This document shows positions 18,530 to 27,320 of a stretch of 64,000 nt of DNA, one piece after another; position 1 is the first letter of the stretch, and the number at the start of each line of letters is the position of its first letter. The stretch is from Cyanobacteria bacterium REEB459 (GTDB lineage Bacteria > Cyanobacteriota > Cyanobacteriia > Phormidesmidales > Phormidesmidaceae), in the NCBI GenBank assembly GCA_018970085.1, contig JAGWXD010000007.1, positions 1 to 64,000 on the forward strand, in the 5' to 3' direction. The position numbers and the translations under genes were made by a program. The notes under the pieces were generated by a model. It was not told the origin of the DNA and searched no databases. It worked only from the letters and a program-made list of their open reading frames with translations.

Positions 18530-20197
18530 ATGGCTTTGGTGTCCTGGCTTGATGCCCTTAAGCAGACCTGGCGGGGTCTGCAGCGGCGGCGACTGTTACA
18601 GTTTTTGAGCTTGTTTACGGTCTGTCTGATGGTGGTCACCGCTTGCGCTAGCAAGCCTGGTTCCCAAACTAAGGCTCCTAGTGGGGCTGAGGCTGGCCGG
18701 ATCTCCCTGGGTACTACCCTGACGGCCCGCACCCTTGACCCTGCCGATGCCTACGAAACCTTTCCGGGGATTTTACTCTACAACCTGGGCGATCGCCTCT
18801 ACACCTATAGCCCTGGCACCACCCAACTGGTTCCCCAGCTAGCCACCGCCCTACCCCAGGTCAGCCGTGATGGCCTCACCTACACCATTAACCTGAGGCA
18901 GGGGGTTAAACTTCACGATGGCACCGCCTTCAACGCCGAGGTGATGGCCTTTTCCCTGCGACGATTTATGGAAAACGGCGGGCGTCCAGCCTTTTTGCTG
19001 GCAGAAAAAATTAAGTCCGTCAAGGCCACCGGCACCAACCAGCTCACCATTGTCTTAAAGACCCCCTTTGCCGCCTTTCCTGCCCTACTTAGTTTTTCAG
19101 GCGTTACCCCAGTGTCTCCTGCCAGTTACGCCATTGGTACAGGCAAGTTTAAGCCCAATACCTTTGTTGGTACTGGTCCCTACAAGCTGGCTAGTTTTAG
19201 CAGTGATGCGATTAAATTAGATCCCAATCCTGACTACTGGGGTAAGGCGGCCGCTAATCAGGGTATTGATATTCAAATTTTCACCAGTCCTGCCAATCTC
19301 TACAACAGTTTTAAAGCTGGCCGCCTCGATATTGCTTACCAGACCCTTGATCCAGACCAGATCGCCAGCCTCGAGCGAGACAGCCAAAAGGGGGGCTGGC
19401 AGGCGATTGAAGCCGGTACCAATGTGATTAATTACATGTCCCTCAATCGCACCAGCAAACCTCTAGATGATGTCAGGGTGCGCCAGGCAATCGCGGCCAT
19501 GGTGGATCGGCCTTTGCTCAATCAACGGGTCTTTAAGGGCCAGGCCGAACCACTCTACAGCCTGATTCCCCCCAGTTTTGATGTAGCCCGACCGGGATTC
19601 AAACAGGCCTATGGCGATGGTAACTTCGACAAAGCCAGAACCCTATTAAAGCAGGCTGGTTTTTCTGAGAGTCAGCCCCTTACCGTTGAAATCTGGTATC
19701 CCTCTGCCTCCACCACCCGCAGTGTGGTCGCCAATACCCTCAAAGAATCCATCGAAAAGGGTCTGCCAGGGCTGGTGACGGTAAGTGTTCAGAACACCGA
19801 GGGGGCAACCCTCTGGAATAATGTTGGCAAAGGGATTTATCCCATCGTGCTCTCCAACTGGTATCCCGACTACAACGATCCTGACACCTTTATTCAGCCC
19901 TTTTTAAGTTGTGAAACAGGCGACGGGGCGACGGGCTGTAAGAAAGGGGCCTCCCAGGCGAATGGCTCTTTTTACTACAACCCCCAGGCCAACACCCTGG
20001 TGACTCAGCAGCAGGGCCAGCAGGACCCCGCTGCTCGAGCTCGACTGCTGAGCCAGCTTCAGGACCTGGCAGTCAAGGATGTGCCCTATATTCCGCTTTG
20101 GCAAAATAAGGATTATGTGTTTGCCAAAACCGGGCTCAAGCAGGTAAAAATCGAACCTACCCAGCAGTTTCTATTCTGGCAAATTGCCCGATCCTAA
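18530..20197 (+). CDS. Family 5 ABC-type substrate-binding lipoprotein (peptide/nickel type)
   Basis: The extracytoplasmic solute receptor of an oligopeptide/nickel-type ABC importer, about 555 residues. The N-terminus has a basic stretch (RGLQRRRLLQF), a hydrophobic core (LSLFTVCLMVV) and a lipobox ending VTAC, so it should be a membrane-anchored lipoprotein. Family 5 features include DPADAYET near the start, YTINLRQGVKLHDGTAFNA and GTGPYKLASF. ATG at 18530 is preferred; GTG at 18518 in the same frame is an alternative. No permease or ATPase of the same system lies nearby, so its partners are elsewhere. It faces the CAP-domain gene tail to tail. Confidence 0.88.
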   Translation: MALVSWLDALKQTWRGLQRRRLLQFLSLFTVCLMVVTACASKPGSQTKAPSGAEAGRISLGTTLTARTLDPADAYETFPGILLYNLGDRLYTYSPGTTQLVPQLATALPQVSRDGLTYTINLRQGVKLHDGTAFNAEVMAFSLRRFMENGGRPAFLLAEKIKSVKATGTNQLTIVLKTPFAAFPALLSFSGVTPVSPASYAIGTGKFKPNTFVGTGPYKLASFSSDAIKLDPNPDYWGKAAANQGIDIQIFTSPANLYNSFKAGRLDIAYQTLDPDQIASLERDSQKGGWQAIEAGTNVINYMSLNRTSKPLDDVRVRQAIAAMVDRPLLNQRVFKGQAEPLYSLIPPSFDVARPGFKQAYGDGNFDKARTLLKQAGFSESQPLTVEIWYPSASTTRSVVANTLKESIEKGLPGLVTVSVQNTEGATLWNNVGKGIYPIVLSNWYPDYNDPDTFIQPFLSCETGDGATGCKKGASQANGSFYYNPQANTLVTQQQGQQDPAARARLLSQLQDLAVKDVPYIPLWQNKDYVFAKTGLKQVKIEPTQQFLFWQIARS

Positions 20198-20213
20198 GCC
20201 CCCGGGGGAGCAC

Positions 20214-21161
20214 TCAATAGCTAACGGTTAGTCCCAACTCACCGGTAAGGCTTAGCTTAGCTCCACAAAGGTTGAGACTGGGTAAATCTAGGGGCAGATA
20301 GCCCGGGCCCAGATCTACCCGCACCGGAGCCTGGCATTGCCCTGCCTCCAGGTTAATTTGACGAGTCTGGCCAGGGGGTAGGGCGGTACCTAGGATATTA
20401 CGGCCCGCCACCTGCAGTGACTGGAGGGCCACCCTACCCTGGTTAATGACCTGTAGCTGTTGGGAGATGTGGGCATAGTTAATCACACAGACACTACCAT
20501 AGTTGCGATGGGGGCCGCAGCCTGCCCCGGTGTGGCTCCAGGCCGGGGAAAAGATGGCGGTGCGATGACCCCGGTTGGGTACCCCGTCATCCACGATCAA
20601 ATCCAGCAACACCTGCTGGCCGGTGCGGGAACCATAGGCGATGTTCTCCCCCGCCCGGGTGTAGGGCACCCCGGCCCGGGTCAGCCGTTGGCCCGGGTCA
20701 CTGCCATCGGAGCCCTGGTGCCCCACCCGCCCCTGGGCCTGATCCTGGGCGTGGGCCTGGGCCGCCTGGGCCACCGCCGTTGAGAATTGCAGGGGCGCAG
20801 CGGCGGGTTGACGGGCTAGGGCTGAGATCGCCTCTCGCACCGCCATCGGTCCTTCCTGGGTAATAATTCGGCAATTGGGGCCACAGCCCTGGCTAATCTG
20901 GCCCTGGCTATCCATGCTGGCCAAACGGGCCTGCAGCAAGGGAATGTAGCTGGCGGGATTTTGTCGCACCCGGTTTTGTTCCAACAAAATATCCTGGGCC
21001 AACCGCCGCCAGTCGGGTGCGGCGGCAGAGGCCTGAGGCAGGCTGGGGCGATTGCCGATCGGAGTCAGGGGTCGGCAGCTCCAGGGGAGGAGGCCCAGGG
21101 TGACGACCACCAGCCCCCACGGAAATAGTATTGAGCTGGCCATAGCCCTTTGCTTCACCAT
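20214..21161 (-). CDS. CAP-domain (SCP/PR1-like) exported protein
   Basis: A protein of 315 residues with an N-terminal hydrophobic export segment (ILFPWGLVVVTLGLLPW) followed by Cys; the LLPWSC sequence is a poor lipobox, so the choice between lipoprotein and ordinary secretion is open. Residues about 50-230 form a CAP domain: LLEQNRVRQNPASYIPLL, the GHQGSDGSDPGQRL histidine segment, AGENIAYG and GHRTAIFSPAWSHTGAGC. The C-terminal 80 residues are a beta-rich extra part of unknown role. Bacterial CAP proteins are exported and mostly uncharacterised. It converges on the substrate-binding protein gene. Confidence 0.85.
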   Translation of the reverse strand: MVKQRAMASSILFPWGLVVVTLGLLPWSCRPLTPIGNRPSLPQASAAAPDWRRLAQDILLEQNRVRQNPASYIPLLQARLASMDSQGQISQGCGPNCRIITQEGPMAVREAISALARQPAAAPLQFSTAVAQAAQAHAQDQAQGRVGHQGSDGSDPGQRLTRAGVPYTRAGENIAYGSRTGQQVLLDLIVDDGVPNRGHRTAIFSPAWSHTGAGCGPHRNYGSVCVINYAHISQQLQVINQGRVALQSLQVAGRNILGTALPPGQTRQINLEAGQCQAPVRVDLGPGYLPLDLPSLNLCGAKLSLTGELGLTVSY

Positions 21162-21190
21162 GCAACAGCCTAGAATGCAACAGCGTCGGC

Positions 21191-22846
21191 CTAGGATACC
21201 AACGTTGCCACTAATTTAGCTTCAAATACCTGTTCAAAATACTCCTTTTTATAGCCCAGGTTCCAGAGTTCCGAGGCACAATCTTCCCCTGGGTGGGAGG
21301 GCTGAATATCCAAATAGAGTACCTGGGACTCGGGTTCAAACCGACAATGAATGGTTTTAACCGCTCCCATCCCCCGCCGATCAAGGGCTACAGCCAGGCG
21401 CAGCAAGGCGCTCAACTGCAGCACTAACTGACGATGGTAGCGGGTGGGCAGGGCCCGGAAATTTTCATGCTTTTTCTTAGGCCCACTTTTACGGTGGTAG
21501 CGGGCGATATTGGCAATCACCTCTAGTTCGGTTTCGGTATAACCCAGCAGTTCACCATGGCGAATTAGATAGTAGGAATGCTTGTGATGGGCGGAATGAC
21601 TGACGAAATGACCGCAGTTATGGAGAATAGCCGCCGCCCACATCAGTTCCTGTTCTGGGCTATTCCAGGTGTGTAGACTCCCCCAGGTTTGCTCAAACAA
21701 GGTCATGGCAAAGCGGGCCACCCGCTCCGATCGCTCCAGATGCACCTTGTACTTGTGGGCAGTTTTCAATACATGACGCTGCCGTACCGATTTCTGAAAC
21801 TGCATTCGGTCTTCAATCAGACCGTGGGTTAGCATCCAATCGACGATAACTCCCTCCCGCAGGGCCCGCTCACAGATGGTGAGGGAGTGGGCCTCCAGTA
21901 GCCCCATGGCTTCGTGCAGAATCACCGCCCCCGCCAGGATAATTTCGGCCCGCCGGGGCACCATGTCGGGTAGGGTCAGACGTTCGGCGTAGGTGGATCG
22001 TCGTAACTCCTCCAGGAGTTGTGAGAGTTCTTCGTAGGTAAACTGAAAGCCGTTCAGGGGTGTGGGCACCACCTCCAGACGGCGGTAGGCAATCAGGGTG
22101 GCTAGACACTCGATCGTGCCGGAGGTGCCAATTAGTTGCATTGACTCCCCCGGCCCTAGTTTTTGCCGCAGTTCCTGGGTGGGGTTTTCCAACATCCCCC
22201 GAACGTAGGACCGCAGGGCCAGAAACTCACTATCGTTAATGGGGTTTGAGCTAATAAACTGGGCGGTAAGACGCACAGCCCCGACCTTGTTACTACTCAG
22301 GTAGCGATGGGGCTCTCCGGTACCCAGAACTAATTCCGTCGATCCGCCGCCGATATCGATGATGGCATGGGGTTGACCGTGGAACTCGACGCCAGAGAGT
22401 ACCCCCAGATAGATCCGTCGGGCTTCCTCAGGACCGGAGATCAGATTAACCGCCAGGCCGACTTCTGCGTAAATGCGGTCTAGAAACGCTTGCCCGTTAT
22501 GGGCTTCCCGCACCGCACTGGTGGCTACCGCCAGCACTTCCTCGGCCTGGAAGCTAGTGGCAATGGCATAGCACCGTTTTAGGGCGGCCACGGCCCGGTC
22601 CATGGCAGCGGTGGTGAGCTCCTTGGTGGTCTCATTAAAGTTGCCCAGCCGGACGGTTTCCTTTTCCCGATCGATGATGCTAAAGGCGGGCAGGTCAGGC
22701 TGGATCTTGACCACCACCATATGAATGGAGTTGGTGCCCACATCAATGGCGGCCAGAATTCGATCGCCCTTAACGGTGGCTGGGGTAAAGTCTGAAAAAT
22801 AGCTCAGCCGCTTGATCGTTTCCCCCACAGGAGCCGCATTTACCAC
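21191..22846 (-). CDS. ppx: Exopolyphosphatase / pppGpp phosphatase family
   Basis: A member of the Ppx/GppA family of the actin-like ATPase superfamily; it would hydrolyse inorganic polyphosphate and possibly pppGpp. The 551-residue protein shows ILAAIDVGTNSIHMVVVKI (phosphate 1 loop), AIIDIGGGSTELVLG (phosphate 2) and LIGTSGTIECLATL (adenosine-like loop). A C-terminal HD-like domain carries LHNCGHFVSHSAHHKHSYY. The start is a GTG with a very strong ribosome site, GGAGG, six bases upstream. The HIT gene lies 106 bases upstream on the same strand. Confidence 0.93.
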   Translation of the reverse strand: MVNAAPVGETIKRLSYFSDFTPATVKGDRILAAIDVGTNSIHMVVVKIQPDLPAFSIIDREKETVRLGNFNETTKELTTAAMDRAVAALKRCYAIATSFQAEEVLAVATSAVREAHNGQAFLDRIYAEVGLAVNLISGPEEARRIYLGVLSGVEFHGQPHAIIDIGGGSTELVLGTGEPHRYLSSNKVGAVRLTAQFISSNPINDSEFLALRSYVRGMLENPTQELRQKLGPGESMQLIGTSGTIECLATLIAYRRLEVVPTPLNGFQFTYEELSQLLEELRRSTYAERLTLPDMVPRRAEIILAGAVILHEAMGLLEAHSLTICERALREGVIVDWMLTHGLIEDRMQFQKSVRQRHVLKTAHKYKVHLERSERVARFAMTLFEQTWGSLHTWNSPEQELMWAAAILHNCGHFVSHSAHHKHSYYLIRHGELLGYTETELEVIANIARYHRKSGPKKKHENFRALPTRYHRQLVLQLSALLRLAVALDRRGMGAVKTIHCRFEPESQVLYLDIQPSHPGEDCASELWNLGYKKEYFEQVFEAKLVATLVS

Positions 22847-22952
22847 AGGTCACCTCCAACCATGCCTGTTTCAGATTTTACCCAGTCCCGTGGTTGGCAA
22901 GGATGGATTCGAAAAACTTTATCTTGTCAAGCCAGACTGTGTATCGATCCAA

Positions 22953-23399
<447 letters not shown>

Positions 23400-23413
23400 T
23401 TAAACAGTTGTCC

Positions 23414-24772
23414 ATGACTCAGTTTGCTTCCCTTTTCGACCTGGCCGGGGTGATCGGGGCTCCCCTGGATGGGGTGCCTGGCGATCGCCAGCCCAGGCTG
23501 GTACGGCAGATCACCACCGACAGTCGCGACCTGGAGACAGACGCCCTGTTTGTGGCCCTACCCGGCGATCGCTTCGATGGCCACGACTTTGTGGCCCGGG
23601 CCATCGCCCAGGGATCTCTGGCGGCGGTGGTACAGCGCCATCGCTGGGAGTCCAATCCCAACCTTTCCTCCCTCCCCTGTCTGCCGGTGGCCGATACCCT
23701 GGTGGCCTACCAGACCCTGGGCCAATGGTGGCGACAGCAGCAGCGAGCGATCGTGGTAGCGGTGACCGGATCGGTAGGAAAAACCACCACGAAGGAACTG
23801 ATTGCGGCGGCTCTAGGCACCCAGGGCAAGGTGCTCAAAACCCAGGCTAACTACAACAATGAAATTGGCGTGCCCAAAACCCTGCTGCAACTCCAACCAG
23901 ACCACCGCTTCGCCGTCGTTGAAATGGGTATGCGGGGACCGGGGGAAATTGCCCTCCTAGCCCGCATCGCCAACCCCGATGTGGCGGTGATTACCAACGT
24001 GGGTACGGCCCATATTGGTCGGTTGGGTTCCGAGCAGGCGATCGCCGCCGCCAAGTGTGAACTATTGACCCAGTTGTCTCCCCAGGGCATCGCTATCCTC
24101 AACCACGACAACCGCCGCCTCATGGACACCGCCCAGGGGGTTTGGTCGGGGCGCACCCTCAGCTTCGGTCTGGAGGGGGGAGACATTCGGGGGGACTGGT
24201 TAGATGATCACACCCTGGTGGTGCAGGGCATTCCCCTGCCCCTACCCCTACCGGGCCGCCACAATGCCCTGAATTTTTTAGCGGCGATCGCCGTGATGAC
24301 CGCCCTCGATCTAGATTGGTCAGGCCTCAGCCAGGGCCTACGGGTAGACCTGCCCACCGGTCGGGCTCGCCAGATTCATCTGCCGGAGGACATTGTGTTA
24401 CTGGATGAGACCTACAACGCTGGCTTTGAGTCCATGGCCGCCGCCTTGCAACTCCTGGCCCAAACCCCTGGTCAGCGCCGCATTGCCGTCCTCGGCACCA
24501 TGAAGGAACTGGGGGACCACTCCCTGGATCTTCACCACCGCATCGGCGCGACGGTCAAACAGTTGGGTATTGACCGGCTCTTGATTCTGGCGGATGCCGA
24601 GGAAGCTGAGGCCCTCACCCAGGGGGGCGATGGGGTAGAGAGCCAGGCCTTTGCTGACTACCCGGCCCTGGTTGAGGCCTTGCAGGCCACCCTACGGGCA
24701 GGCGATCGGGTGTTATTGAAGGCCTCCCGATCGGTGGGTCTGGATCGGGTGGTCACGGCTCTCACGTCCTAA
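23414..24772 (+). CDS. murF: UDP-MurNAc-tripeptide D-Ala-D-Ala ligase
   Basis: Adds D-Ala-D-Ala to UDP-MurNAc-tripeptide, the last cytoplasmic step of the peptidoglycan precursor. The protein has 452 residues. It carries the Mur ligase P-loop VAVTGSVGKTTTKELIAAAL, NYNNEIGVPKTLLQL, AVVEMGMRGPGEIALLARI, and the C-terminal DETYNAGFESMAAAL region of the third domain. I placed the start at ATG 23414 (MTQFASLFDLAG); the frame is open further upstream to 23336. It overlaps the HIT promoter region, so the two genes are divergently controlled. Confidence 0.95.
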   Translation: MTQFASLFDLAGVIGAPLDGVPGDRQPRLVRQITTDSRDLETDALFVALPGDRFDGHDFVARAIAQGSLAAVVQRHRWESNPNLSSLPCLPVADTLVAYQTLGQWWRQQQRAIVVAVTGSVGKTTTKELIAAALGTQGKVLKTQANYNNEIGVPKTLLQLQPDHRFAVVEMGMRGPGEIALLARIANPDVAVITNVGTAHIGRLGSEQAIAAAKCELLTQLSPQGIAILNHDNRRLMDTAQGVWSGRTLSFGLEGGDIRGDWLDDHTLVVQGIPLPLPLPGRHNALNFLAAIAVMTALDLDWSGLSQGLRVDLPTGRARQIHLPEDIVLLDETYNAGFESMAAALQLLAQTPGQRRIAVLGTMKELGDHSLDLHHRIGATVKQLGIDRLLILADAEEAEALTQGGDGVESQAFADYPALVEALQATLRAGDRVLLKASRSVGLDRVVTALTS

Positions 24773-24854
24773 CCCTTGCTCTCTTTTGCGGGCACGACCC
24801 GGGGTGTCCCAGAGCCCATCGTCCAGGTTAGGGCAGCGGTAATTAGGAGAAACT

Positions 24855-25655
24855 ATGGCTGAGTCTTTGGTTTTAATTGGAGTCGGGATACTGGCGGGCA
24901 TATTGGCCGGTTTCCTGGGCATTGGCGGCGGCACCATTATGGTGCCGGTCATGGTGGCCCTGGGCCTATCGGCCGTTAAGGCTGTAGGCACCAGTACCCT
25001 GGCCATTCTAGTGATTGCCCTGGGCGGTAGTGTTCAAAACTGGCGCATGGGTCTTTTAAATCTCAACAATGCCCTGCTGTTGGGCCTACCGGCCATAGTG
25101 ACCGCCTTTCTGGGCACCGCCTTAGCCGCCTCCTTCCCTGAATATGTCCTACTCGGGGTCTTTGGCCTGTTCATGTTGTTCAATATTTACCTGATTCGGG
25201 TTAAGCAGCAGGCCGTCTCTGCAGCCCAGCCTCAGTGGCGATCAGCGCCAGAGTCGGCATCCCAAGCTCCAAATCCAATCCAGTCTCGTCTACTGATCGG
25301 CGGCACGGCGGGGTTTATGGCAGGGCTATTTGGCGTAGGCGGCGGAGTAATCATGGTGCCCTTACAGATTTTTTTACTTCAGGAAGACATTAAACCGGCT
25401 ATTCAGACCAGCCTCGGGGCGATTGTTGTTACTGCCCTTTCTGCCTTAACCTGGCACACCAGAGCCGGCACCGTCGAGGGCTGGGTGGGGCTTTTATTGG
25501 GCCTGGGGGGGCTGGCGGGGGTGCAGATCGGTACTCGCTACCTACCGCGCCTACCCAATCAAGTCGTCACTCTAATGTTTAGAGGCGTGCTGGCCTTGTT
25601 TTCAGTATTTTTCTTTTATAAAGCCTGGCAAAGCTTTGTAGCCTTGGGTCGATAA
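24855..25655 (+). CDS. TauE/SafE-family (TSUP) permease
   Basis: A membrane protein of 266 residues with about eight helices and the two repeated halves of the TSUP family. The halves show LGIGGGTIMVPVMVALGLS and FGVGGGVIMVPLQIFLLQ, each followed by a conserved T/S-S-L segment (GTSTLAIL and QTSLGAIV). Family members export sulfite, sulfoacetate or other small organosulfur anions, but substrates vary and none is shown here. The ATG is preceded by AGGAGA. It follows murF by 82 bases on the same strand and may share its transcript. Confidence 0.9.
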   Translation: MAESLVLIGVGILAGILAGFLGIGGGTIMVPVMVALGLSAVKAVGTSTLAILVIALGGSVQNWRMGLLNLNNALLLGLPAIVTAFLGTALAASFPEYVLLGVFGLFMLFNIYLIRVKQQAVSAAQPQWRSAPESASQAPNPIQSRLLIGGTAGFMAGLFGVGGGVIMVPLQIFLLQEDIKPAIQTSLGAIVVTALSALTWHTRAGTVEGWVGLLLGLGGLAGVQIGTRYLPRLPNQVVTLMFRGVLALFSVFFFYKAWQSFVALGR

Positions 25656-25967
25656 TCAACCAGTGTGGGCCCAAGTTTCTCGAAACAATCGGGTGCCCCC
25701 TACTGCGCTGAGCAGTCCGATGCCACCCATAGGTCGCCTGTGCCTGCTCCATCATGGTCTCCCGAAGCCAAGTGCGATCGCCTCTCTCGGTCTACCATGC
25801 ACTCAGCAGTGATGACCTATGGATAGGACTAAACCTTAGATTTATAGGCCCTACAGGACCAGTTACAGGTTCAACAGGTGGTTAATTCTACTTAACTCCG
25901 CCCTCGGTTAGACCTGGCCAAAGTCGGGGGGTAGAAGCCAGCAAGGAGTGAGACCGGTTCAGCTTGG
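25656..25967. other. No gene seen
   Basis: About 310 bases between the TSUP permease and the IS1-type remnant. There is no frame with a credible start or family match and no clear hairpin. A gcgatcgc copy lies near 25785. It is probably part of an insertion and decay scar. Confidence 0.5.
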
Positions 25968-26270
25968 TTACGCTGCTGGCCTATAGGGTTTCCATCTAAC
26001 CACCAACATCAAGCAGATCACCAGTTGGGCCAGGGTCGCTATCAGATTAGGCAGAATAGCCTGACGGGAAAAGGCCACCATCAGACCAAAATGAGGAGTA
26101 AAATCAGTCCGCCGCCAGCGGCTACAACCTGGTTTCGGTCGCCATTGGGGATCTTCCAGGAATTGACGTCCACAGTCTCGGCACTTGTAATTTTGCTTTC
26201 CTTGGTGGCTGGTGCCGTTCTTAGAGATATCGTCAAACCCACAGGTCGGACAGGTCATCTCAATGGTCAT
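25968..26270 (-). pseudogene. IS1-type transposase N-terminal zinc-finger remnant
   Basis: The first 38 residues are the InsA-type zinc finger: CPTCGFDDISKNG, then GKQNYKCRDCGRQFLEDPQW. The four cysteines are intact. After DPQWRPKP the family match stops abruptly, and 60 unrelated residues follow. Their hydrophobic part (ILPNLIATLAQLVICLMLVV) does not belong to a transposase. This looks like a truncated insertion sequence fused by deletion to other DNA. The remnant at the start of the window carries the complementary C-terminal part of the same family. An upstream ATG in frame exists at 26303. Confidence 0.75.
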
Positions 26271-26303
26271 GAGCTTGTCTCCCTTGTGATGCCAGTGGCG
26301 CAA

Positions 26304-26823
26304 CCTGATTTTCCTCTTTCCCGTGCATTAATGGACTACCGACTCAGTTTGTTTTACGCATGTCAAGGACACTCAACCGGCGATCGCATCTCGAAAGCAA
26401 CATGATGAACGCACCTATCAATTGAGTTCAAAATACACACCTACCAGTATGCCTCTGGCTAAGTTTTGTCAGTCAAGCAGCTTCACCCCAGTGAAATCCG
26501 CCATATCTTCTAGAAAATTTCTACCCTAATATCCCGACAAAAGTTAACATAGATATTAATAAAACTTAGCCATGCCTGGTCTTGTTTTCCCTCGAGGAAG
26601 GCAAATTTCCGGGCCAGGTGGTCTAACCAGGCAGTCTAAATAGTAAGCCAATAAATTAGAGCGGTGCTTTTTTGGGGTCCTTTGTTTGACCTAATAAGTC
26701 GTTCTGATTTAGCTAGCTCGTGGGTTACTGGCTTTTTGGCTAATTTCTTCAGCCGATGGCTCTGGCTATGGGGCTGAACCTGGCTGACTTCATTTCTTTT
26801 CCTTAGTTAACACAGGAGTTATC
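26304..26823 (+). promoter_or_regulatory. Long AT-rich leader region without a gene
   Basis: About 520 bases lie before the next gene. The region is less GC-rich than its surroundings. A promoter-like patch TTAACATAGATATTAATAAA lies near 26546-26565, and TTTGACCTAATAAG near 26686-26699 is another candidate. AGGAG at 26814-26818 is the ribosome site of the gene that follows. No small frame with a good ribosome site stands out. A long 5' untranslated leader is possible. Confidence 0.4.
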
Positions 26824-27237
26824 ATGACTGGATTTATTCGTGGACTGTTAGGCGGCAAGGCCAGGAACCCAGGCGAATCCGATCGCCCCGTTGCCAATGA
26901 GGCTCCTGCCATTGAGCGGGCTCGGGATGCCTTCTTCCTTGACGCTGACGATGCCAAGACCTACGGTAATATCGATTATATGCGTGCCAGCAAAACCGTA
27001 CGGCGCACCTTTGCCAAGCAGCGGGGAGAAACGGCAGAAAAGGAAAGCATTAAAAAAGTCTCTGCCCTGGAGTCGGTAAAACTGGGGGAAAAGGAAAATC
27101 TGGAACCTAAAATCAGCCAGCCTACCTTCAGTCAGCCTAGCTTTGAGACCACTGCCGCCCCTAATTTTGAGCGGCGCAAGGTGGATACTAATCTAGATAT
27201 GTTTCGTAAGATGGCGAAGGATATTAAGAAAAAGTAG
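26824..27237 (+). CDS. Conserved cyanobacterial protein of unknown function
   Basis: A polar, basic protein of 137 residues. It begins MTGFIRGLLGGKARN, has a central segment FLDADDAKTYGNIDYMRASK followed by TVRRTFAK, and ends in a lysine-rich helix (MFRKMAKDIKKK). I recall the AKTYGNIDYMR and TVRRTF segments from other cyanobacteria, without any known role. There are no membrane spans or signal peptide; the short amphipathic start could touch membranes. The middle and end are low-complexity and probably disordered. It has an AGGAG ribosome site and its own terminator at 27262-27288, so it is a single-gene unit with a long leader. Confidence 0.75.
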   Translation: MTGFIRGLLGGKARNPGESDRPVANEAPAIERARDAFFLDADDAKTYGNIDYMRASKTVRRTFAKQRGETAEKESIKKVSALESVKLGEKENLEPKISQPTFSQPSFETTAAPNFERRKVDTNLDMFRKMAKDIKKK

Positions 27238-27261
27238 CTGGGTTCCCTAGACAGTTAATCG

Positions 27262-27288
27262 GGACGTGGCCTGGGCCCGTCCTTTTTT
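27262..27288 (+). terminator. Rho-independent terminator
   Basis: GGACG (27262-27266) pairs with CGTCC (27278-27282) around an eleven-base GC-rich loop, followed by six T. It sits 25 bases after the stop of the 137-residue unknown protein. Confidence 0.75.
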
Positions 27289-27320
27289 ATCGACCGATAC
27301 GTTCTATCTGGAGCCTGTTC

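Noticed and set aside
20199-20208. CCCCCGGGGG palindrome between the binding-protein and CAP genes as terminator
   Set aside because: It has no loop and no T-run, so it cannot act as a normal terminator hairpin.
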